NCBI RefSeq assembly: GCF_949628215.1
Contig: NC_134282.1
Coordinates: forward strand, 12,522,223 to 12,586,222
Length of the DNA stretch: 64,000 nucleotides
Reading direction: 5' to 3'
Origin: Phalacrocorax aristotelis
Lineage: Eukaryota > Chordata > Aves > Suliformes > Phalacrocoracidae
Shown here: positions 13,801-25,800 of the stretch, piece after piece
Numbering within the stretch: the stretch's first letter is position 1
Layout: each line of letters begins with the position of its first letter
Program-made: the position numbers and the translations under genes
Notes under the pieces: generated by a model
Seen by the model: the letters and a program-made list of their open reading frames with translations, nothing else
Database searches by the model: none
What the model was told of the DNA's origin: nothing

Positions 13801-16800
13801 GTAGCGCTTGTACTAGTCAAGGACTCTTCCAGCTTCCCATGCTCTGCTGGGTGCACAAGAAGCCGGGAGGGGAGGGGGCACAGCTAAGAGAGCGGATTCA
13901 AACTGGCCAGGGGGATATTCCATATCATGTAATGTCATGCCCAGTATGCTAACTGGGAGGGGCCGGCCGGGGGATGCAGGCAGCAATCGCAGCTCGGGGA
14001 CCAGCAGCGACGGTCGGCGGGTGGTGAGCGGTTGTATCGTTTGTGTTTCTGGTTCTTTTCCCTTTTTTCCCTTTTCCTTTTTATGATATTATCATTATTC
14101 TTGTTATCATAATAATATTATAATTATTATTTTATTCTAATTATTAAACTGTTCTTATTTCAAACCACAAGTTTTTTTTGCTTTTGCTCTTCCGATTCTC
14201 TCCGTGACCCCACAGGGGTGGGGGGAGTGAGCGGCTGGGTGGGGTTTAGTTGCTGACTGAGGCTGAACCACGATACTCAGTCTAGCAAGTTATGTTTAGG
14301 AAGACTGAGGCATGTACCTCTTCCCCCTGTACCACAATTAGTTGCTCTTGGGAATCAAGCTAGCTGCCAATTCTGAGATATAAGTCTAATCACACACCCC
14401 CAGGTATTTATTTTTTTGATAGCTTGTATTTCTTGAAACAAAATGCATCCTCTTCATCTTCTAAAGCTAGCTACTCACCTTTAAGAAGCTTGGTGGAAGA
14501 CAAACAGCAGGAAAGGAGAGCTAAAAATTACAAGCCTCACCCAAAAACCTTTACACTTTTTTTGGGAATAATTATAATCAACTACTGCTAGACCTGATTA
14601 TATAGTTACAGTGCCATGGGCAGGGTTGAGGGGGGGAGGCTTGGTGGGGAATGGGTTGTTTTTTGGGGGATAGGTGAGTTGTGGATTGGGGGGGAGGGGG
14701 CATGTTGAGGGGGTTTGGGGTCAGCAATTTGATAGCAAAGCTGGTGAAAGCCTGCTGTGCTACCCAGCATGCTCAGGGAAGTAGCCTGTGCCATGAGGGA
14801 ACGTGCCTTGGCACAGATGGAAGAGATGGTGAGCAACGATGCAAGGAGCAGCCAGGGAACCAGCAGAAGGGAAGTGGCTCAGGGGGAAATGACTCAGATA
14901 AAGTGAGTAACGAGCCAAGGGGACAGAGAGTTCAGCTGGATCCTAGTACTTCAGTATCTATAATCAAAGCATACACATTATGTGATGTTAGTGTTCAGCT
15001 ACCATTAATATTGGTATCATATCAATATCGACAGCATTAGCATCAGTATTGGCGTTATTAGTGGCTTGAGGGACAGGACAGAACACGGGTTGGAGCCCGG
15101 GCTGGTCATGGAGGGAGAGAGAAAAGGGAAAACCCAGGCAGAGACAAGATACTAAGCAACTCCTAGAAGTTCAATTGGAAGTAGAAAATGTCATATTTCA
15201 TTTAAAGAAGAATACAAATCTTTCAGAAGCGTAGTACAGAACTGTTAGCAAAATGACACATCGTGGTAGTGAAGTTCGTAATTCAAGAAAGTTACTTACG
15301 CTGGTGGACTGTCTCCACAGTACTTTCCAATTCTTTTAGCATCATTGATTTCCCCACCATTAAACACTGCGACATAGTCATATCTGCAGTAGTTGTCTCT
15401 TTCCACATCAAACTTCTCAAACTTTAACTCTATTAGCTGCAAGGAAAGTGTAAATAACTCATTAAGGTTTTGATATGCAGCATTTATTAGTGCTTCTTAT
15501 AGTAAGTGATCTCCTCATATGGAAAAGTCCTTAATCCACTTAATTGTGGAGAAAGGTATTTTAATCCATGTGACTTCTCTCCAACAAATAGTTCAACATA
15601 TGACTCTAATATTCTATAAAACATTTTGTTCTCAAATATATGCAAGTAACTTCTGATAAAGTTATTTTTATGAGTGAATGCAAACAGAAAAACAGGATAT
15701 TAGGTGTTAGGTGTTATGTTGCTTTTCAAATAAAAGTAACAAATCTAAACTACAGAAAAGGGGCTTTCAGTGTCATTGTATCATTCAAGATACCTAAAGA
15801 AAAAGCGAGGGCAAAGTTGGTAAAAGCCATTTCACTGACTTCATTAAGAGCAGGGTTTGAATCACTGGTTGCCAGTGCTGAGTTTATTTGATGCAGAAAT
15901 AAAAATGTCAGAAACAAAAATACTGGTAGAAAGAAAATTAGTAAATAGTAAGACTAAAACGAAAAGAAAGTAAGTAGTTAAAGGAATTGTGTTTCCATAC
16001 ACTATTTCCATAAATGTTGAGGCTTTACAAGTCATAAGTGAGAACTAGCGTAACTCTGGTATTTCCAGTACTGATGCTGTTATCTCCAATATGACTTGTT
16101 TATGGACTTTTCTACTTAAGAAAGAAAAACGATGGACAAGAAAACAGAAATGGAATTTACTACTCTGAAACGAAGTCCTGCAGTATGATTCTGTCAGGTG
16201 TGTGTAGCAAGGAAGGAAAACACAGCATAACTGAATGATTGCAACAGAGGTAATATATGCCTTTAGGTTGCTGCTTTATATGAAGCACAACAGTATTTAA
16301 ATCACCTTCCTGTAAATAGCACAAATGAGGCTTGAATGACAACACTGAATTGTGCTGACAGTAGATATGCAGGATTTCTCTCTAAAGGTCTGTCTCAAAA
16401 AAGATATTAGATCTTTTAAGGCTGTACAAAGGAGGAGTCATTTGTACATTGCATACACTTTACTTGATTTACTGACATAGTAAAAATGGTCTTGTTCTAC
16501 ATTTATAGTAACGATAGCCTGTTATCACCTGATGTCTTAGTTTTGCCTGGATATGCTTTTTGCACTATTCTGATGTGTAAGGCATCATTTTGATTCCCAT
16601 AAAGTATGAATAACCTAGAGGGACTTGGTTTCAGAGATGAATAATAGGCTTGCTTCAAAAACCTTGTCGTCATGATGAAAAAATGCACTTTAAATGGAAG
16701 TACCCGTCTGAATAATACGCTTGTGATCAAAAAAGGTGGTCTAGAAAGAAGCAATGCAACTGGAAGCAGAAATGCTAAATTTTTCCATAGCAGGCAAAAC

Positions 16801-19800
16801 AGCAGGCCTAATATCTACTTTACTGTTGTTCGTAAGTGCACTTTGCACTAGTAAAGAAGTACTTCATGATAGAAGCTCTTCACCATCATGAGAAGCTCCT
16901 CCATCTTCTGTAATAAATGAAGTAATTATTGGTTTGTATCAGAAGCAAGAGTGCGCCTTGTTTTATTGCTCACGTGCTTACGAAAGGGAAGTAGAGAGAA
17001 CAGCACCTAAACTTCAGCAAATGGAAGAGTGAACAGCTTTCCTGTGCAATTGGAGAGATGCTTATGCACTAGTTTCTCAAAAATGGTTTTTGTCATGTCA
17101 AAATTCTGCCTCATTTGCATGCAAACAAATGCTATTGCAGTACATGGAAAATATATATTTGGAAACTTATAGATTTATGGAGCAGGATCTTCAAAAGGCA
17201 CAGGATGTAGTGCCCTTATTTTTATGCTTATGCCTTTCTTAAATCTTCTCTACAAGCTTAGGGAAAATTTTTAGGCTTATCTAGAGATATTTGGAAAGAA
17301 CCAAAGTAATCTGTGGTTTACAGATAAGGTTTTTAAAATCACTGCCTATCTATAGGGTTGTTAAATGACCTGTATCCAGCGAGAAAGGAATGTGGATTAA
17401 AGAGGAGTACGGGAAAGACTAAGCTGACATACTGCTTCAGTTCAAGGGAGAAAATATCTTGGTAAGTAAGGATGAAAGATCTGAAGAATATATTTATCTG
17501 GGGTAGCTTTTTTTATTTGGAGGATTATGGTCATGAGCAGAAGATTAAGAGGAAAGTCATCTTTACGTGTAGAGGAATTTAAAAAGCTGTATGTGGTTAA
17601 GAAAAGCAACCTACCAAACATGCTTGGTGACCAAAACATTTAATCATTGTAGATTTCCTGCCAAGGTACAGAGCAGATGGCTCAGCAGCAACCAGAAAAC
17701 GTGAAGCTGGGACTGAGGTTAGCCCTACAGCGTAGGGAGCACACTTGTGTTTGCCTTGTGTGGCAAATGGTGGCAAATGAGCCCTCTTGGTCTGCTGTCA
17801 CATCTTTTCAGGTCTTAATGAAGTGGTAGCATATGCTCTGAATGCATCTGCCTAATTAAGCAAGCATGTTATGAGGTGGAGCCTTCAATATATGAAATAA
17901 AATGAACTTAATGAAGTCTACATTGAAAACTCTGTGCAGGACACGTCTGAATATATTCCCTGTACTGTAAGCAGAATAAAATAATTTCTGCTTTTAATAA
18001 ATTCAGTCAGCTCTGCCTGGGAACCTCACTAACAAACTACAGCAACACGGGTTTTGGTGCTACAAATGTTGTTATACTTAAACCTAGCATTGGTCATCAT
18101 CGTGTTTGGTTCTGAGATGATCACCTGCCCTAACTTAATTTGCATGGTTTTGTTAATTAACAAAATAATCTTCAAAAAAATCTGTTTTAAAAGCTTCACC
18201 AGTCACAGATGCTTTAAAAAGTTTAATTTAGGGGAATGTATCAGTGCACAGAAGAGGACACACAATGCTGAGAAAGCACAGGAGTTACTGGAGTGGGCCA
18301 GGTAATACATGAGAGGAAGGCGGGTATCGCTGGAGCATAGGCGTGCCTGCACTCCTTGCACGTCCCCAACTTCACATTTCAGCCAGAGAGCATGTTTATT
18401 GTTTCAGCGCAGCACGGGCAGCGTGTTGTGCGAGGGGGCTGTTGATGATGTGTTAGTCCTTCCGGGCAAGGGAAGCTGGGCCGCGCTGGCAGGTGGATGG
18501 CAGCACCTTACCTGGTTCTTTGGGGCGACGATGTGCCAGGAGCAGGTGACTCCTGCTGGGTAGTCTCGCTCTGGCCAGTTGGGCGTTTGGAAGGACCCGG
18601 ACGGCTTCTCCAGTCGTCCTCCACAGTACTGATCCCCTGCAAGTACAGCACACCATGCTGACCAGAGTGCAACAGGGATGCAGGTAACCCGTGTAATGCA
18701 CTTGTTTTACTGCAGGGGCCTCCGTGAGGGAGACATGGCTGGTCCCAGCACGTTCCAGCCGCCTCTGCCACTGCACCGCCACAGGACGGCTGAGCCCTTC
18801 AGCTTAGCTGGTGGCACTGCTGGGAAAAGGTATTTAATGAAGGGCAGAAAATGCCAGACACAGATGAAGAGGGGGGTAAAAAGAAAGAGTGAGAAGCATT
18901 CCTGGGAACACCGGGGTGGAGGAGGAGGAGCCGCAGGTGCTGGAGCCTGTGTGGGACCTGTGCCGGGCATGACAGGCATTCCTGAAGGAACTGCAGCCTG
19001 TGGAGAGCCCATGATTGATGGAGCAGGATTTTTCCTCTGCATCGCCTCCTCCCAGCCCCAAGTTACAAAGCTACATCAGGTATGTAATCCTTATTTTTAA
19101 TATGATTATGAACCTTCTTTATTAAATTAACTCTATCATGTCACAGTCATTTAATATATCTTTCAAGAAGTTACCAATAGACTGGAAGGACTAATAAATT
19201 ACCCATCACCTGCACTGCGTCTGCTCAACAACCTGTCTAGTCTGGTATCATGCTAATAGCAAACGCTCTGAAAAAGAGTCACTCAGCAGGGTGATACCAC
19301 CTCCTGGTGACCTCCCAGCCTCTTGCAGTTCATGGCCTTCCCAAGCACAAGGCGATGCCTTTATGTTTAATTTTTTCTTTCACATTTTTCTAATTGTTTT
19401 TAAACCAGTGTATTAATTGACAGTCCACAATGTCCCCTGGCACAGGACTCCACCACTTTATAGCTCACTGAGAAAAATCTGTTTTTCTGGTTCCTCTCCT
19501 TTCCTTTGCAGCCACTTGCTCATCTGGTTTTTATATCAGAAAAGACAGTGACTGTGGTCCCTGTTTGCTTTCTCCAAACTGATTATGACTTTAGAGCCCT
19601 CTCCTACACACTCCCCTTGACCTTCTCTTTTTTAGCATGAAGAGGTCCATGCTGTGCAGCTGGTCTTTGTGTTGATGTTCCTCAACTCTGTCATACTTGT
19701 CTCTGATTGCTTCTGATAGTTCTATTATGTCCTGTTCTAATGGGAATATCAGAATGGCACACAGTATTCAAGATGTAGATGAATTATGGATTTATGGTGG

Positions 19801-22800
19801 CATAATTTTTTGTTGTTGTTTAGTCTTTGTAACCTTTTTTAAAAAATGGTTAATTTTCTCTTTCTTTTTGGTACCTCATGAGCACTGGATTGGTGCTCAA
19901 CTATTGTTTTCATAAAGTATCTATTTTAATCATAAGATCTCATTCCTAAGCAATAATAGTCAATTCAGAGCCCATTGTACTCTACATAAAGTTAGGGTGT
20001 TTTCCCCTTATTTGCAACATGTATCTATATTGAATTCAATCTGCCATTTTATTGACTAGCTATTACTATATTGCTACTAGGTGCACTTCTTCCACAACAC
20101 TTAAAATGATTAGCCCTTCTCTCTAATACTTTGGTTAACTAACTACGGTGGCTAGACAGTTATATTTTGCTATTTGCTAAGCAAGGTAATTAATGAATAC
20201 TTTGAACAGCACGATCCCTAATAGCTCTGGCATCACATCTTTTTAAGCATTAATGTGGCTCTCCACAGAGTTGTACAGTTACATCTGTCTTCAGCACATA
20301 TGTAATTGTTAATTACCTCTTTCATGTGGTTCTGCCGCAGAAAACTTTGCAATGAATCCACTTCCAGCAGTATTAGCATCTGAAGTCATCTGCACCAACA
20401 TTTTATTGCTGTTGGATACAAGGGCACCTGGTTTCACAGTACCACAGAACCTGCCAATGCGTTGTCCATTGGCATGGCCATTGTATATGTCCACAAAATC
20501 ATATCGACACAAGTTGTCACTTTCCAGGTCTAAATATCTAAAAGAAAGAACCACCACTTTTCCTTCTGGGACCTGCAGAGAGAGAGAAAGGGAGGGAGAA
20601 AGAGATGTATCTTGAAGTGTGACTGATACCACATACCTGTCTGATCCCACTATTTGCATGAGTATTTTCATACCCTTTGCTTCTTGCCAGGTAAGCTCTT
20701 GTCAACGATACTCCAGGCAGAGTGGTTTTTAAAATCATACTGGACCAATCATAAAAACAAAGCTCTGGCCATCTCTGTTGCCATTATCTTCTTCCTGATC
20801 CACAGTATCATCTAGCCAGGCTCACATAGTTGATTATATACCATCACCACCCAGTTCAGCTTGGTAAGTTTGTCTTATTTTCTGCTGAAAGTGTGCAATC
20901 AGCCATGCAGCTCCCTGTCACCAAGTCAGGTGAGGAGGGTGAGATTATTATGGTTTTAAAAAAATTACAGATCAAGCAATTTACAATTTTAATCAAATTA
21001 AATGGCCTCTCTTGTCTTGCTGCCTTGTGTCATAAAGTTTCATAGTTTGAAGCATTTTTAATTTTTTTTTTTAAATTGTATTTAAATTAGTAACTTTATG
21101 GCTAATACTGTACAACCCTAATATTGAGCTATCGGAGTGGGTACACTTCTCTTCACGGCAGCAGTGAAAGAATTATTTTTGGAAAGAATATGTAAAACTA
21201 TAAACTGAGAGTTCAAAAGAACCATTAGTGGGTGCCCTCAATACAGAAGTTTCGTTTTCTGAAACATCTGAGGAAACATAAGACAGGGCAAATCTCCTTA
21301 CATGTCTGCATTGGTGGACATTGCGAAAGAGGCAAGAGTACTGAGCAGGGTGTAAATTGAGAGAGTATAATGGTTTACAAGGAGGAGAACATTTCCTGGG
21401 ATATAGTTGCAAGCTTTTAAGAGAATAAGCAGCATACTGAGAAGTGAAAACTATTCTAAGAAAGTACTCAATGCTATGTAACAGGACAGGAAGAATGGTA
21501 AAAGTATTTTAAAGTACAGAGGGACCCTAGGCAGGCAGAGTGTAATTATCTGCATTCAATTCACAGCCCAGTAGAGTGGTTACCTGTTAAAATAATTGCA
21601 GCTGTTCTATTTTACTGAGACGCTGCTATTATCTTCTGCTTTAAATATATAACACACTTAATGTATCTACAGGAAGTCCCTATTTAACCCACTTTATTTA
21701 AGGGTTCATGAATTTTTTCCTTCCTTTAAAGGAAAAACTCATTTTAAAACACTAGTTTGAGATAAATTACAACTAAACTGTTCCTATATGAAATCATCAA
21801 ACAGTGTTTTAATGTCTTGAGTTTCAACAGTTAAAAATGCCTTGTCAGGTATAGATGGAAGTGACCACTTAACCCACAGAAGATACTAAAACAGGCAGTA
21901 GCTCTAGATGTAGTGAAAAATGTGCTGTAGATATGTTAAGGCTACTCATTCATGCAGCTGCTTTTATGTCCAGTGCTGATACTGATCCTGCGGCAGGAGA
22001 CTTTTGCATGAGCTGTTTTCAACTGCCCAAGGCCCACGTACACACTGGCTGTCCAGCCCCACTGCAGTTCCTGTTGCTGGTTTCAGAGTATTTTCCTTTA
22101 AGTTCAAAGCTCTCTCAAAAATGCATGCAGTTCGCTTGTGCTGACACACATGGCGGCTACTACTACTACTACTACATCAAAACCACAAAACTCATCTAAT
22201 CTTACCCAGAAATTCCAAAGTACGATGACTATGTTTTAGAAAACTTTAAAGCCAGAAGTTAGGTTGGTCAGATGTCACTACTGAAGTGAGCAAGCCCTAT
22301 AGCTGGCATCAGAAAATAACCCACGTGTATATTTAGTCAGCATAAGGCCAATACAGACACATGGTCATATTGTAAGATATTCTGTGAAAGCAGTATGACT
22401 CCTTGAATCACTCTCATAACTAAATCTCTTATTATTGGATTCACTTGTCTTCTGGTCTGAATCACTAAGAAGCATTAAGACATGGTCATTTTAACAGAAA
22501 AAGGGCTAAAAGGAATTTGGTATTCCTGTCAGAAGACCTGAATGTTACTTACAGTTACACTACAAACCCTATGTGTCCAGACAAATCAGTTAAAAAATGC
22601 TGGCTATAAAGTTAGTCAGATAAAGTCAGATTTAGGCAGTTAAATTAAAGCAGCCTTTTTTCCAGAAGTATGTACATAAAATAACATATGCTCTTTTTGG
22701 GGTCAAATACTCATTACTTGTAAGTTTGTACAACTGGTACAACAGGATCTGAATGAAATCAGCTTATATGTCATTGCTTATTAAAACAATATTTCTCATT

Positions 22801-25800
22801 ATGCACAAAAATAACAAAATTGTTCCAGCATATTAAATCAATTAGAAGTTTGTAGTCTGACCAGACGACATTCAAGAGTGCAGAGGATGGTTCCACATTC
22901 TGGCAGCAGCCACTCCAGTTTGCAGCTACTCCCAAGGAATCCCACCCTAAATACAGGCATCTTTGCAAAACAATATTTTTCTCTCACTTCTACCATTTCC
23001 CTTTTTTAAATGTTGAAAACTAATGTGCTAAAATCTGCCAATGTTTATCCTAGCACGCTTAAAATATTGCTCCATGAGGAACACAGGGGAGAAAGCAAAG
23101 GCCAGCATGACTCAGTACTGTTTACTTTGAGACACATCTGAGCCTGATGCAGTAAGATGATGGGATACCTCAGAGGAAGAACTGGAAGGAATTGCAGCTC
23201 TTAAGAAAGAAAGAAAATACACAAAAGGGAGGAGTCAAAGGAAGAATATATGATGCCTCCCCTGCAGGGCATGCCTTATTTTTCTGTTTTACCCATCCAG
23301 TAGTATCTTTCAAAGAAAGGAACTTTAGCTTCTGCCTCTCCTTGTCACACCGAGGGTGACTGACCCATACTTGCTCTCTGCTTCCCTTCTTATTTTAACT
23401 CTATTTGATTCTTTAGGATCAAAAATTATGATGCTAAACTCATGTGAAGGATGCCTTGCTCCTGTTGAAGGCTAAAGGAAAATAGGACTCCCTGAATTTT
23501 AAGTGGGAGTTTTTCTAGAGCATAATTCCCTGAAATCATCCATGTAAATTATTAACCACTTCAAAAGGGCATGATTATTTTATGTATGCAACCCACCGCA
23601 AAATAAGGTCCCTTTTTTTTTTTTTTTTGTTATCATTCATTGCAGGTATTTCATATAATGTTAATCAAAGTTCACTTACATTTGAAGTGGTTAAGCTGTT
23701 TTCTGTTGTTCTGACTGAACACAAAGCCCTCTTCGTCATTGTGCCCCTCTCAGTTTCTGGGGAGGATTCCCAAACTGCCATACTTTTCAACATTACTTGG
23801 TTTATGTTATTTGCTTCGAAAATGATCTCTTGGTGGGGAAAAACCCTTAAATGCTGACTTTCTCAGAAAATATTTTGCTTAACTTTTAAACCTGTATGGC
23901 ATATGCATTTAATAAATTTTGGTGCATGTTTAATACCAAAATGCTGATTGTATGTTTTGCCATAGCAGTCCCAGGTAGACTTGAAAAACACATCGGCTAC
24001 CTGCAAGCCAACCATATTATTTCTCTCTACTGAGAATGAATGTAGAAGTTATTTGGAGTTACATCATGAGAAGAACCACAGTTCCTGCCTAGTCACTGGT
24101 TCCCTGGCTCCCTCCTCTCCAGCCACAAAGCAACAATTTTTAAAAAAAATTTTTATTAGCGTGCTTTCCCTGACAGAGGCACTAGATTCTGTTCAACTAT
24201 TTCTTTTCTGGCAATACAACCATGTGTAAAGATCTGTTCTCTACTGGAAGGGCAGTTTCACAACGACATGAGAAATGAATGCTTAAAATGTAGAGAAAAT
24301 TATTTAAAATATTTCACTCCCCCAGGGCAGATTCTCAACTCCCTGCTGAGTAAATTTTTCAAACTTTGCTTATTGTCAGCAAACCTGCTGGAAAAACAGC
24401 TCCTGAACCTATAAAAATATAACCTTACATAACTCTGACAGTCTTCAGTATTATTGTTGCACATAAAGTTGTTAAGAGTTTTATGGGAACTACACAGTCT
24501 GCCAGAAAAGCACAGGACAGCAGACCAGATTCTTGGACTATGTAACACATTTATGCGAGGTGATGGCCAAGAAGGATTACAGAGTATTAAAAGTAAGTGT
24601 ATATGACATATTTTAGATAAAGCTATATACATTACTATAGGAAAGGAAATAGCTGTACAAATGACTGCTCAGCAAAGCCAGCTAAAAGCTGCTGGGTAGT
24701 CTGCCAAGGTCGTAATATAACCACAAGCATGTGCTGAACACTTCTTAGAGCTCTTAGAATAGAGAAGCTGTTTTCTTTAGCCAGCTGAAAAAGTCCCAGT
24801 CTCTTGACATAACAGAACCATAATTGAGTTAGAGAGACTCGTCTAGCTTTAGAAAACCAGTTGGAAAGATTTCAGCTGATATCTGAATGATACACTGCTG
24901 TATCTGTACTACACATTAACATTTTCTAAACCTATTTTCTTCTAAAGAATGAGTTAGCTGTCACTGCCTCTGTGTGGATTTCCTCTGTAGGCGATGAGGT
25001 CCTGTAGTTGAGAAAACAGCTCCATGCTTCTCATGACCCAGACACAAAGTGAATCAATGTCTCTTCCAGTCCTGCAGACTTGTCAGATCCTGCATGAGAC
25101 AGTGTATTTTCAGGAAGGTGTTCACAGCCCTTGGCTAAAACGGACAGGCAAGAAGTCTTAGTCACCTTCCAAGATCAGATGCTAAATGAGGAAGCCTAAC
25201 AGTAACTACAGCATATTTCTTCATGGCAGTGTAGCTGGCTTTCTTACTTGGGTGCTGTTGCAAGCTATTCTGAGCCTCAGCAGTATCTGGTGAAAGGATT
25301 TTGCTCTTGAAATTCAGGCTAACCCAGACCCTGGAGTGTACCACTTTCCCTCAGTTTGGTAAATCATCCTCTTTTTAAAGAGGGTGCAGGCTTACTCTTG
25401 CAAGTTTTGTAGTCCTTGCCTTGCCTACATCCTTCCTGGGCATCCAGAAGACAGGGTGTTCTACGCAGTTGATGGGGAAAAAAAAAATATCAGCTTGGTT
25501 TAGTGAACAATATTGTCTAACAGGTTAAATGAGGTGGGAGCACAAGCAAGCTTGAACTGCTACAGTTGTGCAGCCCGGCTCTGCCTTTGGGCGAGCTACA
25601 AAGCATAGGTATGCAGCAGTCAAAGAGCAGGAGTAAATGGCAGCACAGCAGAAAAGTGGGAGTCAGGATGATCATGAAATGCCAGAAGCCATCACATTCC
25701 TCCCATGGTCAATAAAGGCCGAGTGCAGACAAAGCTCTGCTACAGCTCTGTGGTAACGCTTCTCAGAATGCCCAGGCTAACCTGGATGCTCGCATCTCGT

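Larger units (their letters stand above)
9921..15299 (-). other. PCOLCE2: PCOLCE2 intron 5
   Basis: A 5379-bp GT-AG intron. It contains a solo LTR at 13683-14275, a G-rich tract at 11231-11278, a purine-rich tract near 13344-13381 and a larger cluster of G-runs at 14617-14720. No further exon recognised. Confidence 0.85.

Noticed and set aside
18678-19100. Plus-strand 140-codon and minus-strand 111-codon ORFs right of exon 4
   Set aside because: They lie in the GC-rich part of intron 3 and mirror one another. No family resemblance, no splice-compatible partner.
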